Assembly (NCBI GenBank): GCA_902570425.1
Contig: CACFYB010000001.1
Location: forward strand, 62,001-126,000
Source: an uncultured Pelagibacteraceae bacterium
GTDB lineage: Bacteria; Pseudomonadota; Alphaproteobacteria; Pelagibacterales; Pelagibacteraceae
Length of the DNA stretch: 64,000 nt
Reading direction: 5' to 3'
A model generated the notes under the pieces. The model worked only from the letters and a program-made list of their open reading frames with translations. It had not been told where the DNA came from and ran no database searches. Each line of letters starts with the position of its first letter. Within the stretch, counting starts at the first letter, position 1. This document shows, piece after piece, positions 33,172 through 43,326 of this stretch. The translations under genes and the position numbers were made by a program.

Positions 33172-33639
33172 ATGTTAAAACTTAGATTATCAAGAGGTGG
33201 CACAAAGAAGAGACCGGTTTATAAGGTCGTAGTTGCTGACAGTCGTTTTGCAAGAGATGGAAGATTTATTGAGAAAGTAGGTTTTTTTAATCCATTATTG
33301 CCAAAAGAAAAAAAGGAGAGAATTGGATTAGAAGCCGAAAGAATTAAATATTGGTTGGGTCAAGGTGCACAACCAACAACAAGAGTTGCCAGGATTTTAG
33401 GTGAAAATGAACTGATGCCTATGCCCGCTAACGGGAATAACCCTCAAAAAGCAATTCCAAAAAAGGATAGAAAAAAAGAGAGCTCTCAAGATGCTAAAAA
33501 GGATGAAACTGCAAAATCAGATGCAGTTCCAGCAGCAGAAGCTAAAAAAGAAGAAGCTCCTAAGGCAGAAGCTAAAAAGGAAGAAGCTCCTAAGGCAGAA
33601 GCTAAAAAGGAAGAAGCTCCTAAGGAGGAAAAAAAATAA
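33172..33639 (+). CDS. rpsP: 30S ribosomal protein S16 with low-complexity C-terminal extension
   Basis: 155 aa, about twice the usual length. Residues 1-80 are canonical S16 ([35 protein letters not shown]). The remainder is a charged Ala/Lys/Glu/Pro tail ending in three copies of a ten-residue unit ([10 protein letters not shown]). A Shine-Dalgarno (AGGAG) precedes the ATG. The rimM gene that normally follows is absent; trmD comes next after 14 nt. A related tail occurs in rplS of the same operon. Confidence 0.95.
   Translation: MLKLRLSRGGTKKRPVYKVVVADSRFARDGRFIEKVGFFNPLLPKEKKERIGLEAERIKYWLGQGAQPTTRVARILGENELMPMPANGNNPQKAIPKKDRKKESSQDAKKDETAKSDAVPAAEAKKEEAPKAEAKKEEAPKAEAKKEEAPKEEKK
33535..33624 (+). 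repeat. rpsP: 3 x 30-nt tandem repeat in the rpsP tail
   Basis: Three direct, nearly identical 30-nt units (33535-33564, 33565-33594, 33595-33624), each encoding [10 protein letters not shown]; the first differs from the others at one visible base. The units are in frame, so copy number can change without disrupting the protein. Confidence 0.9.
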
Positions 33640-33653
33640 TCTAAGTTTTATTT

Positions 33654-34340
33654 ATGTTGCAAGCTCAAGTATTTACACTTTATCCAGAAATTTTTCCTGG
33701 GCCTTTAGATAAAGGTCTTTATGGCAGAGCAATGGTCAAAAAATTGTGGAGTTTGAATGTAATTAATATTAGAGATGCAGCAACAGATAAACACAAGACA
33801 GTAGATGATGCACCATATGGTGGTGGTACAGGAATGTTACTTAAACCTGACGTTTTAGCAAAATCTATCGATCAGAATATAAATAAAGGGGAAAGAATTT
33901 TTTATCTTTCACCTAAAGGTAAAAAATTTGATCAAAATCTTGCTACAGAATTGTCCAAAGAAAAGTCATTTTCTTTAATTTGTGGACATTTTGAAGGTGT
34001 TGATGAGAGGGTTTTAACTACAAGAAATATAGAGGAAATAAGTATTGGAGATTATGTGTTGTCAGGCGGTGAAACAGCTGCACTTGTGGTTCTTGATAGT
34101 GTGCTAAGACTTTTGCCTGGAGTTTTAGGGAATGAAAAATCAGCCTCTGAGGAAACTTTTGAAAATGGTCTTTTGGAATATCCTCAATATACAAAACCAC
34201 AGATTTGGGAGGAAAAATCGGTACCAGATGTGTTATTATCAGGGGATCACGCTAAAATTAAAGACTGGCGTTTATCTCAATCTGAGGCTATAACACGCGA
34301 CCGAAGACCAGATTTGTGGCAAAAATATAAGAAAAACTGA
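33654..34340 (+). CDS. trmD: tRNA (guanine-N1)-methyltransferase TrmD
   Basis: 228 aa. It makes m1G37 next to the anticodon, preventing frameshifts. The trefoil-knot SAM site is seen in [22 protein letters not shown] (about 107-119) and [11 protein letters not shown] (about 128-138); [14 protein letters not shown] and the terminal [18 protein letters not shown] are standard. It lies between rpsP and rplS as in most bacteria, but without rimM. Confidence 0.96.
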   Translation: MLQAQVFTLYPEIFPGPLDKGLYGRAMVKKLWSLNVINIRDAATDKHKTVDDAPYGGGTGMLLKPDVLAKSIDQNINKGERIFYLSPKGKKFDQNLATELSKEKSFSLICGHFEGVDERVLTTRNIEEISIGDYVLSGGETAALVVLDSVLRLLPGVLGNEKSASEETFENGLLEYPQYTKPQIWEEKSVPDVLLSGDHAKIKDWRLSQSEAITRDRRPDLWQKYKKN

Positions 34341-34356
34341 ATTGTTAAATAGTAAT

Positions 34357-34893
34357 ATGAAAACAATAGAAGAAATAAATCAACAAAATGTAAAGAAAAT
34401 TCTTTCTGAAAAGAAAATTCCAGAGTTTTTTCCAGGAGATGTAGTTAAAGTTGGTGTGAGAATTACAGAAGGTAAAAAAGAAAGAATTCAATATTTCGAA
34501 GGTGTTTGTATCGCTAAAAAAAGTAGAGATTTAAACTCTTCATTTACTGTAAGAAAAATTTCTTTTGGAGAAGGTGTTGAAAGAACGTTTCCATTATTTG
34601 GTACAGTTATTGATTCTATTAAAGTTATTCGTTCAGGAAAAGTAAGAAGAGCAAAATTATATTATTTAAGGGACAGAACAGGTAAATCAGCGAGAATTGC
34701 TGAAAAAATTAGGAAAAAAATTGGTATCGATGTTGATGTAAAACCCGAGACAGTAACAGAGGAAAATTTAGCTCCAGTTACTTCAGAAAAAACAAATACA
34801 ATAGAGGAAGCTCCTAAAGCAGAAGCTAAAAAAGATGAAGCTCCTAAAGCAGAAGCTGAAAAGAAAACAGAAAGCTCACCAGAAAAAAAATAA
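34357..34893 (+). CDS. rplS: 50S ribosomal protein L19 with low-complexity C-terminal extension
   Basis: 178 aa from ATG 34357; the track's TTG 34342 adds five residues and is less likely. Residues to about 120 are canonical L19 ([50 protein letters not shown]). The tail has [13 protein letters not shown], closely related to the rpsP tail repeats. It binds at the subunit interface; the tail would extend into solvent. Confidence 0.95.
   Translation: MKTIEEINQQNVKKILSEKKIPEFFPGDVVKVGVRITEGKKERIQYFEGVCIAKKSRDLNSSFTVRKISFGEGVERTFPLFGTVIDSIKVIRSGKVRRAKLYYLRDRTGKSARIAEKIRKKIGIDVDVKPETVTEENLAPVTSEKTNTIEEAPKAEAKKDEAPKAEAEKKTESSPEKK
34807..34863 (+). repeat. rplS: two 27-30-nt repeats in the rplS tail, related to the rpsP repeats
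   Basis: Units 34807-34836 and 34837-34863 both begin with GAAGCTCCTAAAGCAGAAGC. The same order (GAAGCTCCTAAGGCAGAAGC) occurs in the rpsP tail about 1.2 kb upstream, which suggests common origin by copying within the operon. Confidence 0.8.
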
Positions 34894-34904
34894 TTTTTTT
34901 TTCA

Positions 34905-36308
34905 ATGCCTAATACTCTTTATGATAAAATCTGGAACGATCACTTAGTTGATCAACAATCTGATGGTACAGCTTTACTATTTGTTGATAGACATCTTGTT
35001 CATGAAGTAACTAGTCCACAGGCATTTGAAGGTCTTAGAAATTCAAATAGAAAAGTAAGGCATCCAAAATTAACTTTGGCAGTTGCAGATCACAATGTTC
35101 CAACTACAGATAGAACCAATGGTATTGCGGATCAAGAATCCAAAATTCAAGTTGATACTTTAGAAAAAAACTGCAAAGAATTCGGTGTACAACTTTTTGG
35201 TATGGACGATAAAAGACAAGGAATAGTTCATATAATTGGACCAGAACAAGGATTTACTCAACCTGGAACAGTAATTGTTTGTGGAGATAGCCATACTGCT
35301 ACGCATGGTGCGTTTGGTGCTTTAGCGTTTGGGATTGGTACATCAGAAGTAGAACATGTTTTAGCAACTCAAACATTAGTTCAAAAAAAAGCAAATAACT
35401 TTAGAATTAATGTAAATGGAAAACTCCCACTAGGGGTAACATCTAAAGATGTAATTTTACAAATAATTGGGAAAATTGGAACAGCTGGAGGTACAGGCTG
35501 TGTTGTGGAGTATGCAGGTGATTTAATCAGATCACTTAGTGTTGAGCAACGTATGACCATATGTAATATGACTATAGAAGGTGGAGCTAGAGCAGGGTTA
35601 ATTGCACCTGATGAAAAGATATTTGAATATTTAAAAGGAAAACCAATGTCACCAAATGGTGAAAAATGGGAAAAAGCTCTAGAATACTGGAAAAGTTTAA
35701 AATCAGATGATAATGCAAATTTTGATAAAGAAATTACATTGCAAGCCAATGAAATTTTACCCATGATAACTTGGGGAACATCACCTCAAGATGTAATTAC
35801 AATTGATGGCAAAGTTCCAAACCCAAATAAAGAAAAAGATGAAGATAAAAAAAATTCGTTAGAAAGGGCTCTTAAATATATGGGTTTAAAACCAGATATG
35901 GCAGCAAAAGATATTAAAATAGATAAAGTTTTTATTGGTAGTTGCACTAATGGAAGAATTGAGGATTTAAGAGAGGCAGCAAAAATTTTAAAAGATAAAA
36001 AAATAGCTTCACATGTTCATGCAATGGTAGTACCAGGATCTGGCTTAGTCAAAGAACAAGCAGAGCAAGAGGGTTTAGATAAGATATTTGTTAGTTCTGG
36101 TTTCGAATGGAGAGAACCAGGATGTTCAATGTGTTTAGCTATGAACGCTGATAAACTAAAGCCTGAGGAAAGATGTGCATCTACGTCTAATAGAAATTTT
36201 GAGGGAAGACAAGGAAGAGGTGGTAGAACTCATTTAGTAAGTCCAGGAATGGCAGCTGCTGCTGCAATTTCAGGTAACTTAGATGATGTTAGAAAGTATC
36301 AAAATTAA
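34905..36308 (+). CDS. leuC: 3-isopropylmalate dehydratase large subunit
   Basis: 467 aa, aconitase family. Fe-S cluster Cys are in GSCTNGR (about 347) and the CSMCLA pair (about 407/410). It carries the early motif [17 protein letters not shown] and the [21 protein letters not shown] block. With LeuD it isomerises 2- to 3-isopropylmalate in leucine synthesis. Its final base overlaps the leuD start. Confidence 0.97.
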   Translation: MPNTLYDKIWNDHLVDQQSDGTALLFVDRHLVHEVTSPQAFEGLRNSNRKVRHPKLTLAVADHNVPTTDRTNGIADQESKIQVDTLEKNCKEFGVQLFGMDDKRQGIVHIIGPEQGFTQPGTVIVCGDSHTATHGAFGALAFGIGTSEVEHVLATQTLVQKKANNFRINVNGKLPLGVTSKDVILQIIGKIGTAGGTGCVVEYAGDLIRSLSVEQRMTICNMTIEGGARAGLIAPDEKIFEYLKGKPMSPNGEKWEKALEYWKSLKSDDNANFDKEITLQANEILPMITWGTSPQDVITIDGKVPNPNKEKDEDKKNSLERALKYMGLKPDMAAKDIKIDKVFIGSCTNGRIEDLREAAKILKDKKIASHVHAMVVPGSGLVKEQAEQEGLDKIFVSSGFEWREPGCSMCLAMNADKLKPEERCASTSNRNFEGRQGRGGRTHLVSPGMAAAAAISGNLDDVRKYQN

Positions 36309-36913
36309 TGCAAAAATTTACTAAATTAAAAAGTATTCCAGCATATTTACCAATAGTAAATATTGATACAGATATGATTATTCCAAAACAATTTTTAAAA
36401 ACTATTAAAAGAACGGGACTTGGTAAAAATTTATTTTATGAGATGAGATATGATGGAAATGGAATGAAAATAGATGATTTTATTTTAAACCAAAATCCTT
36501 TCAATAATTCAAAAATATTAATTTCAGGAAAAAATTTTGGTTGTGGATCATCTAGAGAACATGCTCCATGGGCATTACTAGATTTTGGTATTACTTGTGT
36601 AATAAGTTCTAGTTTTGCTGATATATTTTTTAGTAATTGTTTTAAAAACGGAATTTTACCAATTATTCTTGAAGAGGAAAAAATTAAAGAATTGTCGGAA
36701 TATGCAAATAGAAAAGAAGAAATTTCAGTTGATTTAAATGAAGAAAAAGTAACATATGGAAATAATGAAATTTCATTTAAAATTGACTCTTTTAAGAAAA
36801 AGTGTCTTTTAGAGGGTTTAGATGACATAGCTTTATCTTTAAAAAAATCTGACAAAATTGAAAAATTCGAAAAAAACTTAAAAAACCAAAAGCCTTGGAT
36901 TATAAATGATTAA
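36308..36913 (+). CDS. leuD: 3-isopropylmalate dehydratase small subunit
   Basis: 201 aa, swivel-domain subunit. Its hallmarks are [16 protein letters not shown] at about 20-35 and [17 protein letters not shown] at about 76-92. It partners LeuC. The end overlaps leuB by 8 nt, so leuCDB form one tightly coupled unit. leuA is not in the window. Confidence 0.97.
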   Translation: MQKFTKLKSIPAYLPIVNIDTDMIIPKQFLKTIKRTGLGKNLFYEMRYDGNGMKIDDFILNQNPFNNSKILISGKNFGCGSSREHAPWALLDFGITCVISSSFADIFFSNCFKNGILPIILEEEKIKELSEYANRKEEISVDLNEEKVTYGNNEISFKIDSFKKKCLLEGLDDIALSLKKSDKIEKFEKNLKNQKPWIIND

Positions 36914-38012
36914 AGTAAAAAAAAGAAAAATATTATTACTTCCTGGAGATGGCATAGGGCCAGAAGTTATTGGTGAGGCTAAAAAGATTATTAATTGGTT
37001 TAATAATAAAAAATCTTTAGATTTTGAAATAGATGAAGATTTAGCAGGTGGTTGCTCTTATGATAAACACGGTACTCCAATTACTGATGAAGTTTTTTAT
37101 AAAGCATTAGAAAGTGCAGTTGTTATGTTGGGTGCTGTAGGTGGACCTAAATGGGATAATGTTGAATTCTCAAAAAAACCTGAAAGAGCACTTTTAAAGC
37201 TAAGAAAAGAATTAAAACTTTTTGCAAATTTAAGACCGGCAATATGTTTTAAACAATTAGTTGATGCATCAACTCTTAAACCAGAAATTGTTTCTGGTTT
37301 GGATATAATGATTGTAAGAGAATTGACAGGAGGGATATATTTTGGTGAACCAAGAGGAATAAAGCCAATTGAAAATGGTGAAAGAAAGGGAATAAATACT
37401 CATACTTATACAAGCAGTGAAATAATAAGAGTAGCTAAGATTGCTTTTGATTTGGCGAAAAAAAGATCTAATAAAGTTACCTCATGTGAAAAATCAAATG
37501 TAATGGAAGCAGGTCAACTTTGGAAAGAAGAAGTGCAAGCAGTCCATGATAAAGAATATAAAGACGTAGAATTAAGTCACATGCTTGCTGATAACTGTGC
37601 TATGCAATTACTTAGAAATCCAAAACAATTTGATGTGATTGTAACAGATAATTTATTTGGTGATATGTTATCTGATCAAGCGTCTATGTTAACAGGATCG
37701 TTAGGTCTTTTGCCTTCTGCATCATTAGGAGCTAAAAATAAGGACGGAGAGATGAGAGCAATGTATGAACCCATTCATGGATCTGCTCCAGATATCGCTG
37801 GGAAAGGAGTTGCTAATCCTATTGCAACAATATTAAGTTTTGCAATGGCATTAAGGTATTCTCTAGATTTAGATAAAGAGGCCGAAGTGCTAGAAAAAGC
37901 AGTACAAGCCGTACTAAATGATGGATTAAGAACAAAAGACATTTTATCTAGTGGAATGAAGGAAGTATCCACATCTCAAATGGGTGATGCGATAATTTCA
38001 AAATTGCAATAA
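36906..38012 (+). CDS. leuB: 3-isopropylmalate dehydrogenase
   Basis: A 368-aa NAD+-dependent beta-decarboxylating dehydrogenase. The N-terminal [13 protein letters not shown], the substrate/metal motif [14 protein letters not shown], the [10 protein letters not shown] aspartates and the C-terminal NAD site [19 protein letters not shown] are all present. It completes the leucine block. dmdC follows after 26 bp in the same direction. Confidence 0.97.
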   Translation: MIKVKKRKILLLPGDGIGPEVIGEAKKIINWFNNKKSLDFEIDEDLAGGCSYDKHGTPITDEVFYKALESAVVMLGAVGGPKWDNVEFSKKPERALLKLRKELKLFANLRPAICFKQLVDASTLKPEIVSGLDIMIVRELTGGIYFGEPRGIKPIENGERKGINTHTYTSSEIIRVAKIAFDLAKKRSNKVTSCEKSNVMEAGQLWKEEVQAVHDKEYKDVELSHMLADNCAMQLLRNPKQFDVIVTDNLFGDMLSDQASMLTGSLGLLPSASLGAKNKDGEMRAMYEPIHGSAPDIAGKGVANPIATILSFAMALRYSLDLDKEAEVLEKAVQAVLNDGLRTKDILSSGMKEVSTSQMGDAIISKLQ

Positions 38013-38038
38013 TCAATTAATTATTTTAAACTAATTTT

Positions 38039-39802
38039 ATGCCAAGCTATACTGCACCAGTCGATGATATGATGTTTCTTTTTGAAAAATTAAGAAACAA
38101 TAAGAATTATAATGAATTAGAAAAATATAAAGATGTAACTTCAGATCTTGTTAAAGACATTTTACAAGAGGCAGCTAAAATAAATCAAAACCTTATATTG
38201 CCACTTGCAAAAGCTGGTGATGAAAATCCAGCAGTTCTAGAAAACGGAGTTGTACGAACACCTCCTGGATATAAAGAAGCATATCAAAAATATATTGAGG
38301 ATGGCTGGACATCTCTATCTTGTGATCCAAAGTACGGTGGACAGGGAATGCCCAAAACAGTAAGTGCATTTTTTGATGAAATGTTATCTTCAGCTAGCTT
38401 ATCTTTCAAACTTTACAGTGAACTTAGTATTGGGGCTTATAATTGCATAAATCATCATGCTACAGACGATATTAAGAATAAATATTTACCAAAAATAGTT
38501 GAAGGAAAATGGAGTGGTACAATGTGCTTAACTGAACCAGTTTGTGGCACTGATTTAGGTTTACTTAAAACAAAAGCAAAAAAACAATCTGATGGGACTT
38601 ATAAATTAGTTGGACAAAAAATCTTTATTACTTCTGGAGATCATGATTTAACTGAAAATATTATCCATTTAGTTTTAGCAAGAGTTGATGATTCTCCTGC
38701 TGGAACCAAAGGAATAAGTTTGTTTTTAGTGCCAAAATTTATTGTTAAAGATGATGGTACTATAGGACCTAGAAATGGAATATCAACAGGATCTATAGAA
38801 ACAAAGATGGGTATAAAAGGATCAGCCACTTGCGTTTTAAACTTTGATGATGCAACTGGATATATGATTGGCGCCAAAGAAAAAGGTCTGAGTGCAATGT
38901 TTACGATGATGAATCTTGAGAGAATAGTTGTTGGTATTCAAGGTTTAGGCATTTCAGAAATTGCTTATCAAAACTCTCTATCCTATGCGAAAGAAAGAAA
39001 ACAAGGAAAAACAAATAATTCAAAATCAAATAATGGAGCTGATTTAATTATTGAACATGCTGATATTAGAAGAACATTATTAAATATGAAATCAATTATT
39101 GAAGGCGAAAGAGCTTTGTGTTTCTGGTTATCTCAACAGACTGAAGTTAGTTTAAATCATCCAGATGAAAAAGTTCGTCAAGAAGCATCAGATTATGTTT
39201 CTCTGATGACACCAGTAGTGAAATCATTATTTACAGATCTAGCTATGGAAATAACTAGTGATGCGATGCAAATCCATGGAGGTTACGGATATACAAAAGA
39301 TCAAGGAATTGAGCAGCTATATAGAGATAACAGAATTACACCTATATATGAAGGAACTAATTCAGTACAAGCTGCTGACTTAGTTTTTAGAAAATTATCA
39401 AATAAAAATGGGAGTGTAATTAATAAATTTTTAGACCAGGTAAAATCTGAATGTAAACCTAATAATGAAAAAATTAAACCGTTTGTATCGGAATTTAACA
39501 ATCATCTAAGTATATTAAAAAAATTCAGTGATTGGATGCTGGAAAGATCGCAAAAAGAAAAGAATGATGTAAGTGCAGCTGCAAATGACTATTTAAAAAC
39601 TTTAGGATATGTATCTATTGCCTATGCATGGATTAAGGTTTTAGAGGTAAGCTTCAAAGATTATAACGAAAATAAGAATTTTTATGATGATAAAATAGAT
39701 ACAGCAAGATTTTATTTTGATAAGGTGTTACCTAGAGTTGAACAACATTACAAATCAGGTATCTCTGGTAGTTCAAATTTAATGAATTTCAAATTTAATT
39801 AA
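38039..39802 (+). CDS. dmdC: acyl-CoA dehydrogenase, probable 3-methylmercaptopropionyl-CoA dehydrogenase DmdC
   Basis: 587 aa, the extra-long acyl-CoA dehydrogenase class to which DmdC belongs (ordinary ones are about 380). The FAD/acyl-CoA segments are MCLTEPVCGTDLGLLKTKA, GQKIFITSGDHDL, KMGIKGSATCVLNFDDA and MQIHGGYGYTKDQGIEQLYRDNRITPIYEGT. DmdC oxidises MMPA-CoA to methylthioacryloyl-CoA in DMSP demethylation. Position immediately before dmdB and 2.4 kb before dmdA supports the assignment over a general fatty-acid role. Confidence 0.88.
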   Translation: MPSYTAPVDDMMFLFEKLRNNKNYNELEKYKDVTSDLVKDILQEAAKINQNLILPLAKAGDENPAVLENGVVRTPPGYKEAYQKYIEDGWTSLSCDPKYGGQGMPKTVSAFFDEMLSSASLSFKLYSELSIGAYNCINHHATDDIKNKYLPKIVEGKWSGTMCLTEPVCGTDLGLLKTKAKKQSDGTYKLVGQKIFITSGDHDLTENIIHLVLARVDDSPAGTKGISLFLVPKFIVKDDGTIGPRNGISTGSIETKMGIKGSATCVLNFDDATGYMIGAKEKGLSAMFTMMNLERIVVGIQGLGISEIAYQNSLSYAKERKQGKTNNSKSNNGADLIIEHADIRRTLLNMKSIIEGERALCFWLSQQTEVSLNHPDEKVRQEASDYVSLMTPVVKSLFTDLAMEITSDAMQIHGGYGYTKDQGIEQLYRDNRITPIYEGTNSVQAADLVFRKLSNKNGSVINKFLDQVKSECKPNNEKIKPFVSEFNNHLSILKKFSDWMLERSQKEKNDVSAAANDYLKTLGYVSIAYAWIKVLEVSFKDYNENKNFYDDKIDTARFYFDKVLPRVEQHYKSGISGSSNLMNFKFN

Positions 39803-39803
39803 G

Positions 39804-41420
39804 ATGGGTCATTACGATACTAATTTGGACAAAAACAATGCGAATTATGTTCCATTGACACCATTAACTTTTTTAACAAGAGCTAAAGAAATTTATCCAA
39901 ATTATGAAGCAGTTATTTATGAAGACCGAAAATATACATGGGATCAGGTTTATAAAAGAACAGTTAAATTTGCTAGTGCGCTCAATAAAATTGGTATTGG
40001 AAAAGGTGATACAGTTTCTTTTTTAGCTTTTAATACCCCAGAAATTTTTGAAGGTCATTATTCAGTACCAATGATCGGCGCAGTATTAAATACTATCAAT
40101 ATAAGATTAGATGCTAAGACAATTGCTTATATTTTAGATCATAGTGAAGCAAAAGTATTAGTTGTTGATAGACAACTTCATGCAGAAACAAAAAAGGCTT
40201 TAAGCACTTTAAAAAGAAAAATTACAATAATTGATATTAATGATAAATTTGCAGATCAATCCAAATGTGAAAAAATTGGTGAACTAGAATATGAAAGTTT
40301 TTTAAATACTGGTGACGAAAATTATGACTGGAAAATGCCAGAGGATGAATGGCAAGCAATATCATTGAGTTATACATCTGGCACTACAGGAAATCCAAAA
40401 GGTGTTGTTTACCATCACAGAGGATCATATTTAATGTCTACTGGAAGTGCAGTTGCGTGGAATATGCAAAATAGATTAAATTTTTTAACCATTGTTCCCA
40501 TGTTTCATTGCAATGGTTGGGGGTACCCGTGGACTATACCCATGTTAAATGGAAGGACTATATGTCTTAGAAATATTGATGTTAAAAAGATATTTGAATT
40601 AATTAATGAGTATAATGTAACCCACTTTGGTGGAGCACCAATAGTACTGAATATGATTACCGGCGCACCAGAGACTGATAGAAAAAAATTAAAACAAAAA
40701 GTTTATGTCCTCACTGCTGGAGCACCACCACCAAGTATTATATTTAAAAAAATGAAGGAGTTAGGTTTTGAAGTGATGCATGTTTATGGATTAACAGAAA
40801 CTTATGGCCATGTTACTCAATGTGCTTGGAATGATGCTTGGAATAAATTTGATGAAGAGAAACAAAACGAAATTAAAGCGAGACAAGGAGTAAGGTATCC
40901 AAACACTGAGGGTATAGCGGTTATGAACCCAGAAACAATGACCGAAGTGCCTAAAGATGGAAAAACAATCGGAGAAATTATGATCAAAGGAAATATTGTG
41001 ATGAAGGGATATTTTAAAGATAAAGATGCAACATCCAAAGCTATGCATGGAGGGTGGTTTCATACTGGAGATTTAGCTGTTATGCATCCTGATGGATATG
41101 TTAAGATTCAAGACAGGTCAAAAGACATTATAATCTCAGGAGGAGAAAATATATCCTCGATTGAAATAGAAAATACTTTAGCAAAACATCCATCAGTATC
41201 TATTGCAGCAGTAGTGGCTAAACCAGACGATAAATGGGGGGAAGTACCTTGTGCTTTTATTGAAATGGTTAAAGACAAACCTATAACAGAAAAAGAGCTT
41301 ATTAGTTTTTGTAAAGAAACTCTTGCTGGATTTAAGGTACCAAAACAAGTAATTTTTTGTGATTTGCCTAAAACTTCAACTGGTAAAATTCAAAAGTTTG
41401 AGCTTAGAAAAAAATTTTAG
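39804..41420 (+). CDS. dmdB: AMP-forming acyl-CoA ligase, probable 3-methylmercaptopropionate-CoA ligase DmdB
   Basis: 538 aa of the ANL superfamily. P-loop YTSGTTGNPKGVVYHHRG (about 191-208), adenine site VYGLTETYGHV, hinge DRSKDIIISGGENISSIEIE and catalytic Lys in KTSTGKIQKFELR. It activates 3-methylmercaptopropionate, the product of DmdA. It starts 1 nt after the dmdC stop. Medium-chain fatty-acid activation is the general alternative, but the cluster argues for DMSP use. Confidence 0.88.
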   Translation: MGHYDTNLDKNNANYVPLTPLTFLTRAKEIYPNYEAVIYEDRKYTWDQVYKRTVKFASALNKIGIGKGDTVSFLAFNTPEIFEGHYSVPMIGAVLNTINIRLDAKTIAYILDHSEAKVLVVDRQLHAETKKALSTLKRKITIIDINDKFADQSKCEKIGELEYESFLNTGDENYDWKMPEDEWQAISLSYTSGTTGNPKGVVYHHRGSYLMSTGSAVAWNMQNRLNFLTIVPMFHCNGWGYPWTIPMLNGRTICLRNIDVKKIFELINEYNVTHFGGAPIVLNMITGAPETDRKKLKQKVYVLTAGAPPPSIIFKKMKELGFEVMHVYGLTETYGHVTQCAWNDAWNKFDEEKQNEIKARQGVRYPNTEGIAVMNPETMTEVPKDGKTIGEIMIKGNIVMKGYFKDKDATSKAMHGGWFHTGDLAVMHPDGYVKIQDRSKDIIISGGENISSIEIENTLAKHPSVSIAAVVAKPDDKWGEVPCAFIEMVKDKPITEKELISFCKETLAGFKVPKQVIFCDLPKTSTGKIQKFELRKKF

Positions 41421-41428
41421 GTAAATAA

Positions 41429-42205
41429 TTGATATTTCAAATAGAAAATAAAAATGTTCATGCATCTGATGCAGGCCAAGGAATAGATCCTCAGAAAGAA
41501 ACTATTGTATTTTTGCATGGTAGTGGACTTTCACATATAGTTTGGTCTCTTACTGAACAATTTTTTTCAAATAAAAATTTTAATGTATTATCAGTAGATT
41601 TACCTGGACATGGAAATTCAGATGGGCCTTGTTTAGAAAGTATTGAAAAAATTGCTGATTGGTTAGAAGAAGTATTCAAAAAATTAAATTTAACAAACCT
41701 AATTTTAGTTGGTCATTCTCAAGGTTGCTTAGAGATACTTGAGTATGCTTTCAAATACAAAGAAAGATTAAAGAAATTAGTTTTCGTTGGAGGATCAAAC
41801 AAAATGCCTGTTCATCCTGATTTAATAGACTTAGCACAAAATGGAGACTCTGATGCTGTTAAATTGATGATGAAATGGGGTTATGAGGGTTCAAAAAAAT
41901 TTATAGGGGGAAATCCGGTAGAAAAAATAATTCAGTCACCAAGAGATATAAGTAAAATATTAGCAGTCGATTTAAATGCATGTAATAATTATTCTAATGG
42001 TTCTGAGGCTGCAAAAACAATTAAATTGCCTACGTTATTGATTTTAGGAGAATTAGATAAAATGGTTAACTTAGAAGTAGGAAAAAAATTTTCAAATTTG
42101 CTAGAAAATTCTAAGACACATGTAATTAATGGATGTGGACATATGATTATGATTGAAAAAGCATTTGAAATGAGAGAAAAGGTCTTAGAATTTTTAAAAA
42201 AATGA
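41429..42205 (+). CDS. alpha/beta hydrolase within the DMSP cluster
   Basis: 258 aa. Oxyanion segment [13 protein letters not shown] (about 28-40), [11 protein letters not shown], nucleophile elbow VGHSQGCLE (Ser about 96), acid GELDKMV and catalytic His in [10 protein letters not shown]. It begins at TTG 41429 and overlaps dmdA by 4 nt. Its place between dmdB and dmdA suggests it serves the same pathway, for example as a thioesterase or hydrolase of a pathway acyl-CoA, but no known dmd function matches and dmdD is absent here. Confidence 0.88.
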   Translation: MIFQIENKNVHASDAGQGIDPQKETIVFLHGSGLSHIVWSLTEQFFSNKNFNVLSVDLPGHGNSDGPCLESIEKIADWLEEVFKKLNLTNLILVGHSQGCLEILEYAFKYKERLKKLVFVGGSNKMPVHPDLIDLAQNGDSDAVKLMMKWGYEGSKKFIGGNPVEKIIQSPRDISKILAVDLNACNNYSNGSEAAKTIKLPTLLILGELDKMVNLEVGKKFSNLLENSKTHVINGCGHMIMIEKAFEMREKVLEFLKK

Positions 42206-43311
42206 AAAACTTTCCAATTGTAAAATCGAGAAGACTGAGAAGTACCCCTTATACAGACAGAATAGAGTCTGGTGGAGTAACCAGTTATACAGTTTATAAT
42301 CATATGCTTTTACCAGCATCATTTAAATCTTTAGAGTCTGATTATCAACATTTGAAAAAATTTGTTCAAGTTTGGGATGTTGCTGCGGAAAGACAAGTGG
42401 AAATCTCAGGAAAGGACTCTGCAAAATTAGTCCAATTAATGACTTGTAGAGATCTTTCTAAATCAAAAGTTGGAAAATGTTATTATGCACCACTAATTGA
42501 TGATCAAGGTTTACTAGTTAATGATCCAATTATAAATAAACTAGCAGAAGATAGATGGTGGTTATCAATTGCGGACTCTGATGTAATTTTTTTTGCAAAA
42601 GGATTAGCAGCAGGAAATAAATTTGAAGTTGAAATTAAGGAGCCAAACGTAAATATTTTAGCAGTTCAAGGACCTCTTTCAGATGATTTGATGGCAAAGA
42701 TATTTGGAGAGGAAATAAGGCAACTAAAATTTTTTAATTTTAAGTATTATGAATTTAAAGGTAAAAAATATTTTATCGCTAGGTCAGGTTGGTCAAAACA
42801 ATCTGGCTTTGAAATTTATGTAGAAGATAATCTTGCTGGTCAAGATTTATATGATTATCTTTTTGAATATGGAGCAAAATTCAATGTAAAGCCAGGATGC
42901 CCTAATTTGATTGAAAGAATTGAGTCAGCATTATTATCTTATGGGAATGATTTTGATAATAGAGATAATCCTTTTGAGGCAAACTTTGACAAATTTATTA
43001 ATCTTGATAGTGAAGTTAATTTTTTAGGTAAGGAGAGATTAAAAAAAATTAGACAAGAAGGTATTACTAGAAAATTGATGGGTGTAAAAATTAATCATAA
43101 TAAAATTGACATGTATTGTGAAAAGACGTTACTTGACGATAATAACGACATTGTAGGTTATGTTAGATCGGCAGCGTATTCTCCAACATTTAAAAAGGTT
43201 ATTGGTATTGCAATGATTAATAAACCTTACTGGGATGCTAAAACTCAATTTAAAATAGATATTAATGAAAAAATATTTGTAGGAACAATTTGCGATTTGC
43301 CTTTCATCTAG
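42202..43311 (+). CDS. dmdA: dimethylsulfoniopropionate demethylase DmdA
   Basis: 369 aa of the GcvT (tetrahydrofolate-dependent aminomethyltransferase) fold. DmdA moves a methyl group from DMSP to tetrahydrofolate, yielding 3-methylmercaptopropionate. Seen features are [16 protein letters not shown] (GcvT-type), [35 protein letters not shown] and the long insertion typical of DmdA rather than GcvT. The N-terminal [26 protein letters not shown] is distinctive. Clustering with dmdB and dmdC makes the assignment strong. SAR11 DmdA is one of the best-studied members. Confidence 0.93.
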   Translation: MKNFPIVKSRRLRSTPYTDRIESGGVTSYTVYNHMLLPASFKSLESDYQHLKKFVQVWDVAAERQVEISGKDSAKLVQLMTCRDLSKSKVGKCYYAPLIDDQGLLVNDPIINKLAEDRWWLSIADSDVIFFAKGLAAGNKFEVEIKEPNVNILAVQGPLSDDLMAKIFGEEIRQLKFFNFKYYEFKGKKYFIARSGWSKQSGFEIYVEDNLAGQDLYDYLFEYGAKFNVKPGCPNLIERIESALLSYGNDFDNRDNPFEANFDKFINLDSEVNFLGKERLKKIRQEGITRKLMGVKINHNKIDMYCEKTLLDDNNDIVGYVRSAAYSPTFKKVIGIAMINKPYWDAKTQFKIDINEKIFVGTICDLPFI

Positions 43312-43326
43312 TATAAAACTTACATC

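Noticed and set aside
33535-33624. Three 30-nt direct repeats considered as a CRISPR array
   Set aside because: Units are contiguous without spacers and in frame inside rpsP.
34863-34904. Terminator between rplS and leuC
   Set aside because: There is a T-run after the rplS stop but no preceding GC hairpin.
40791-41063. 90-aa and 73-aa minus-strand ORFs inside dmdB
   Set aside because: Both antisense to conserved ANL-superfamily motifs; no start signals or family features.
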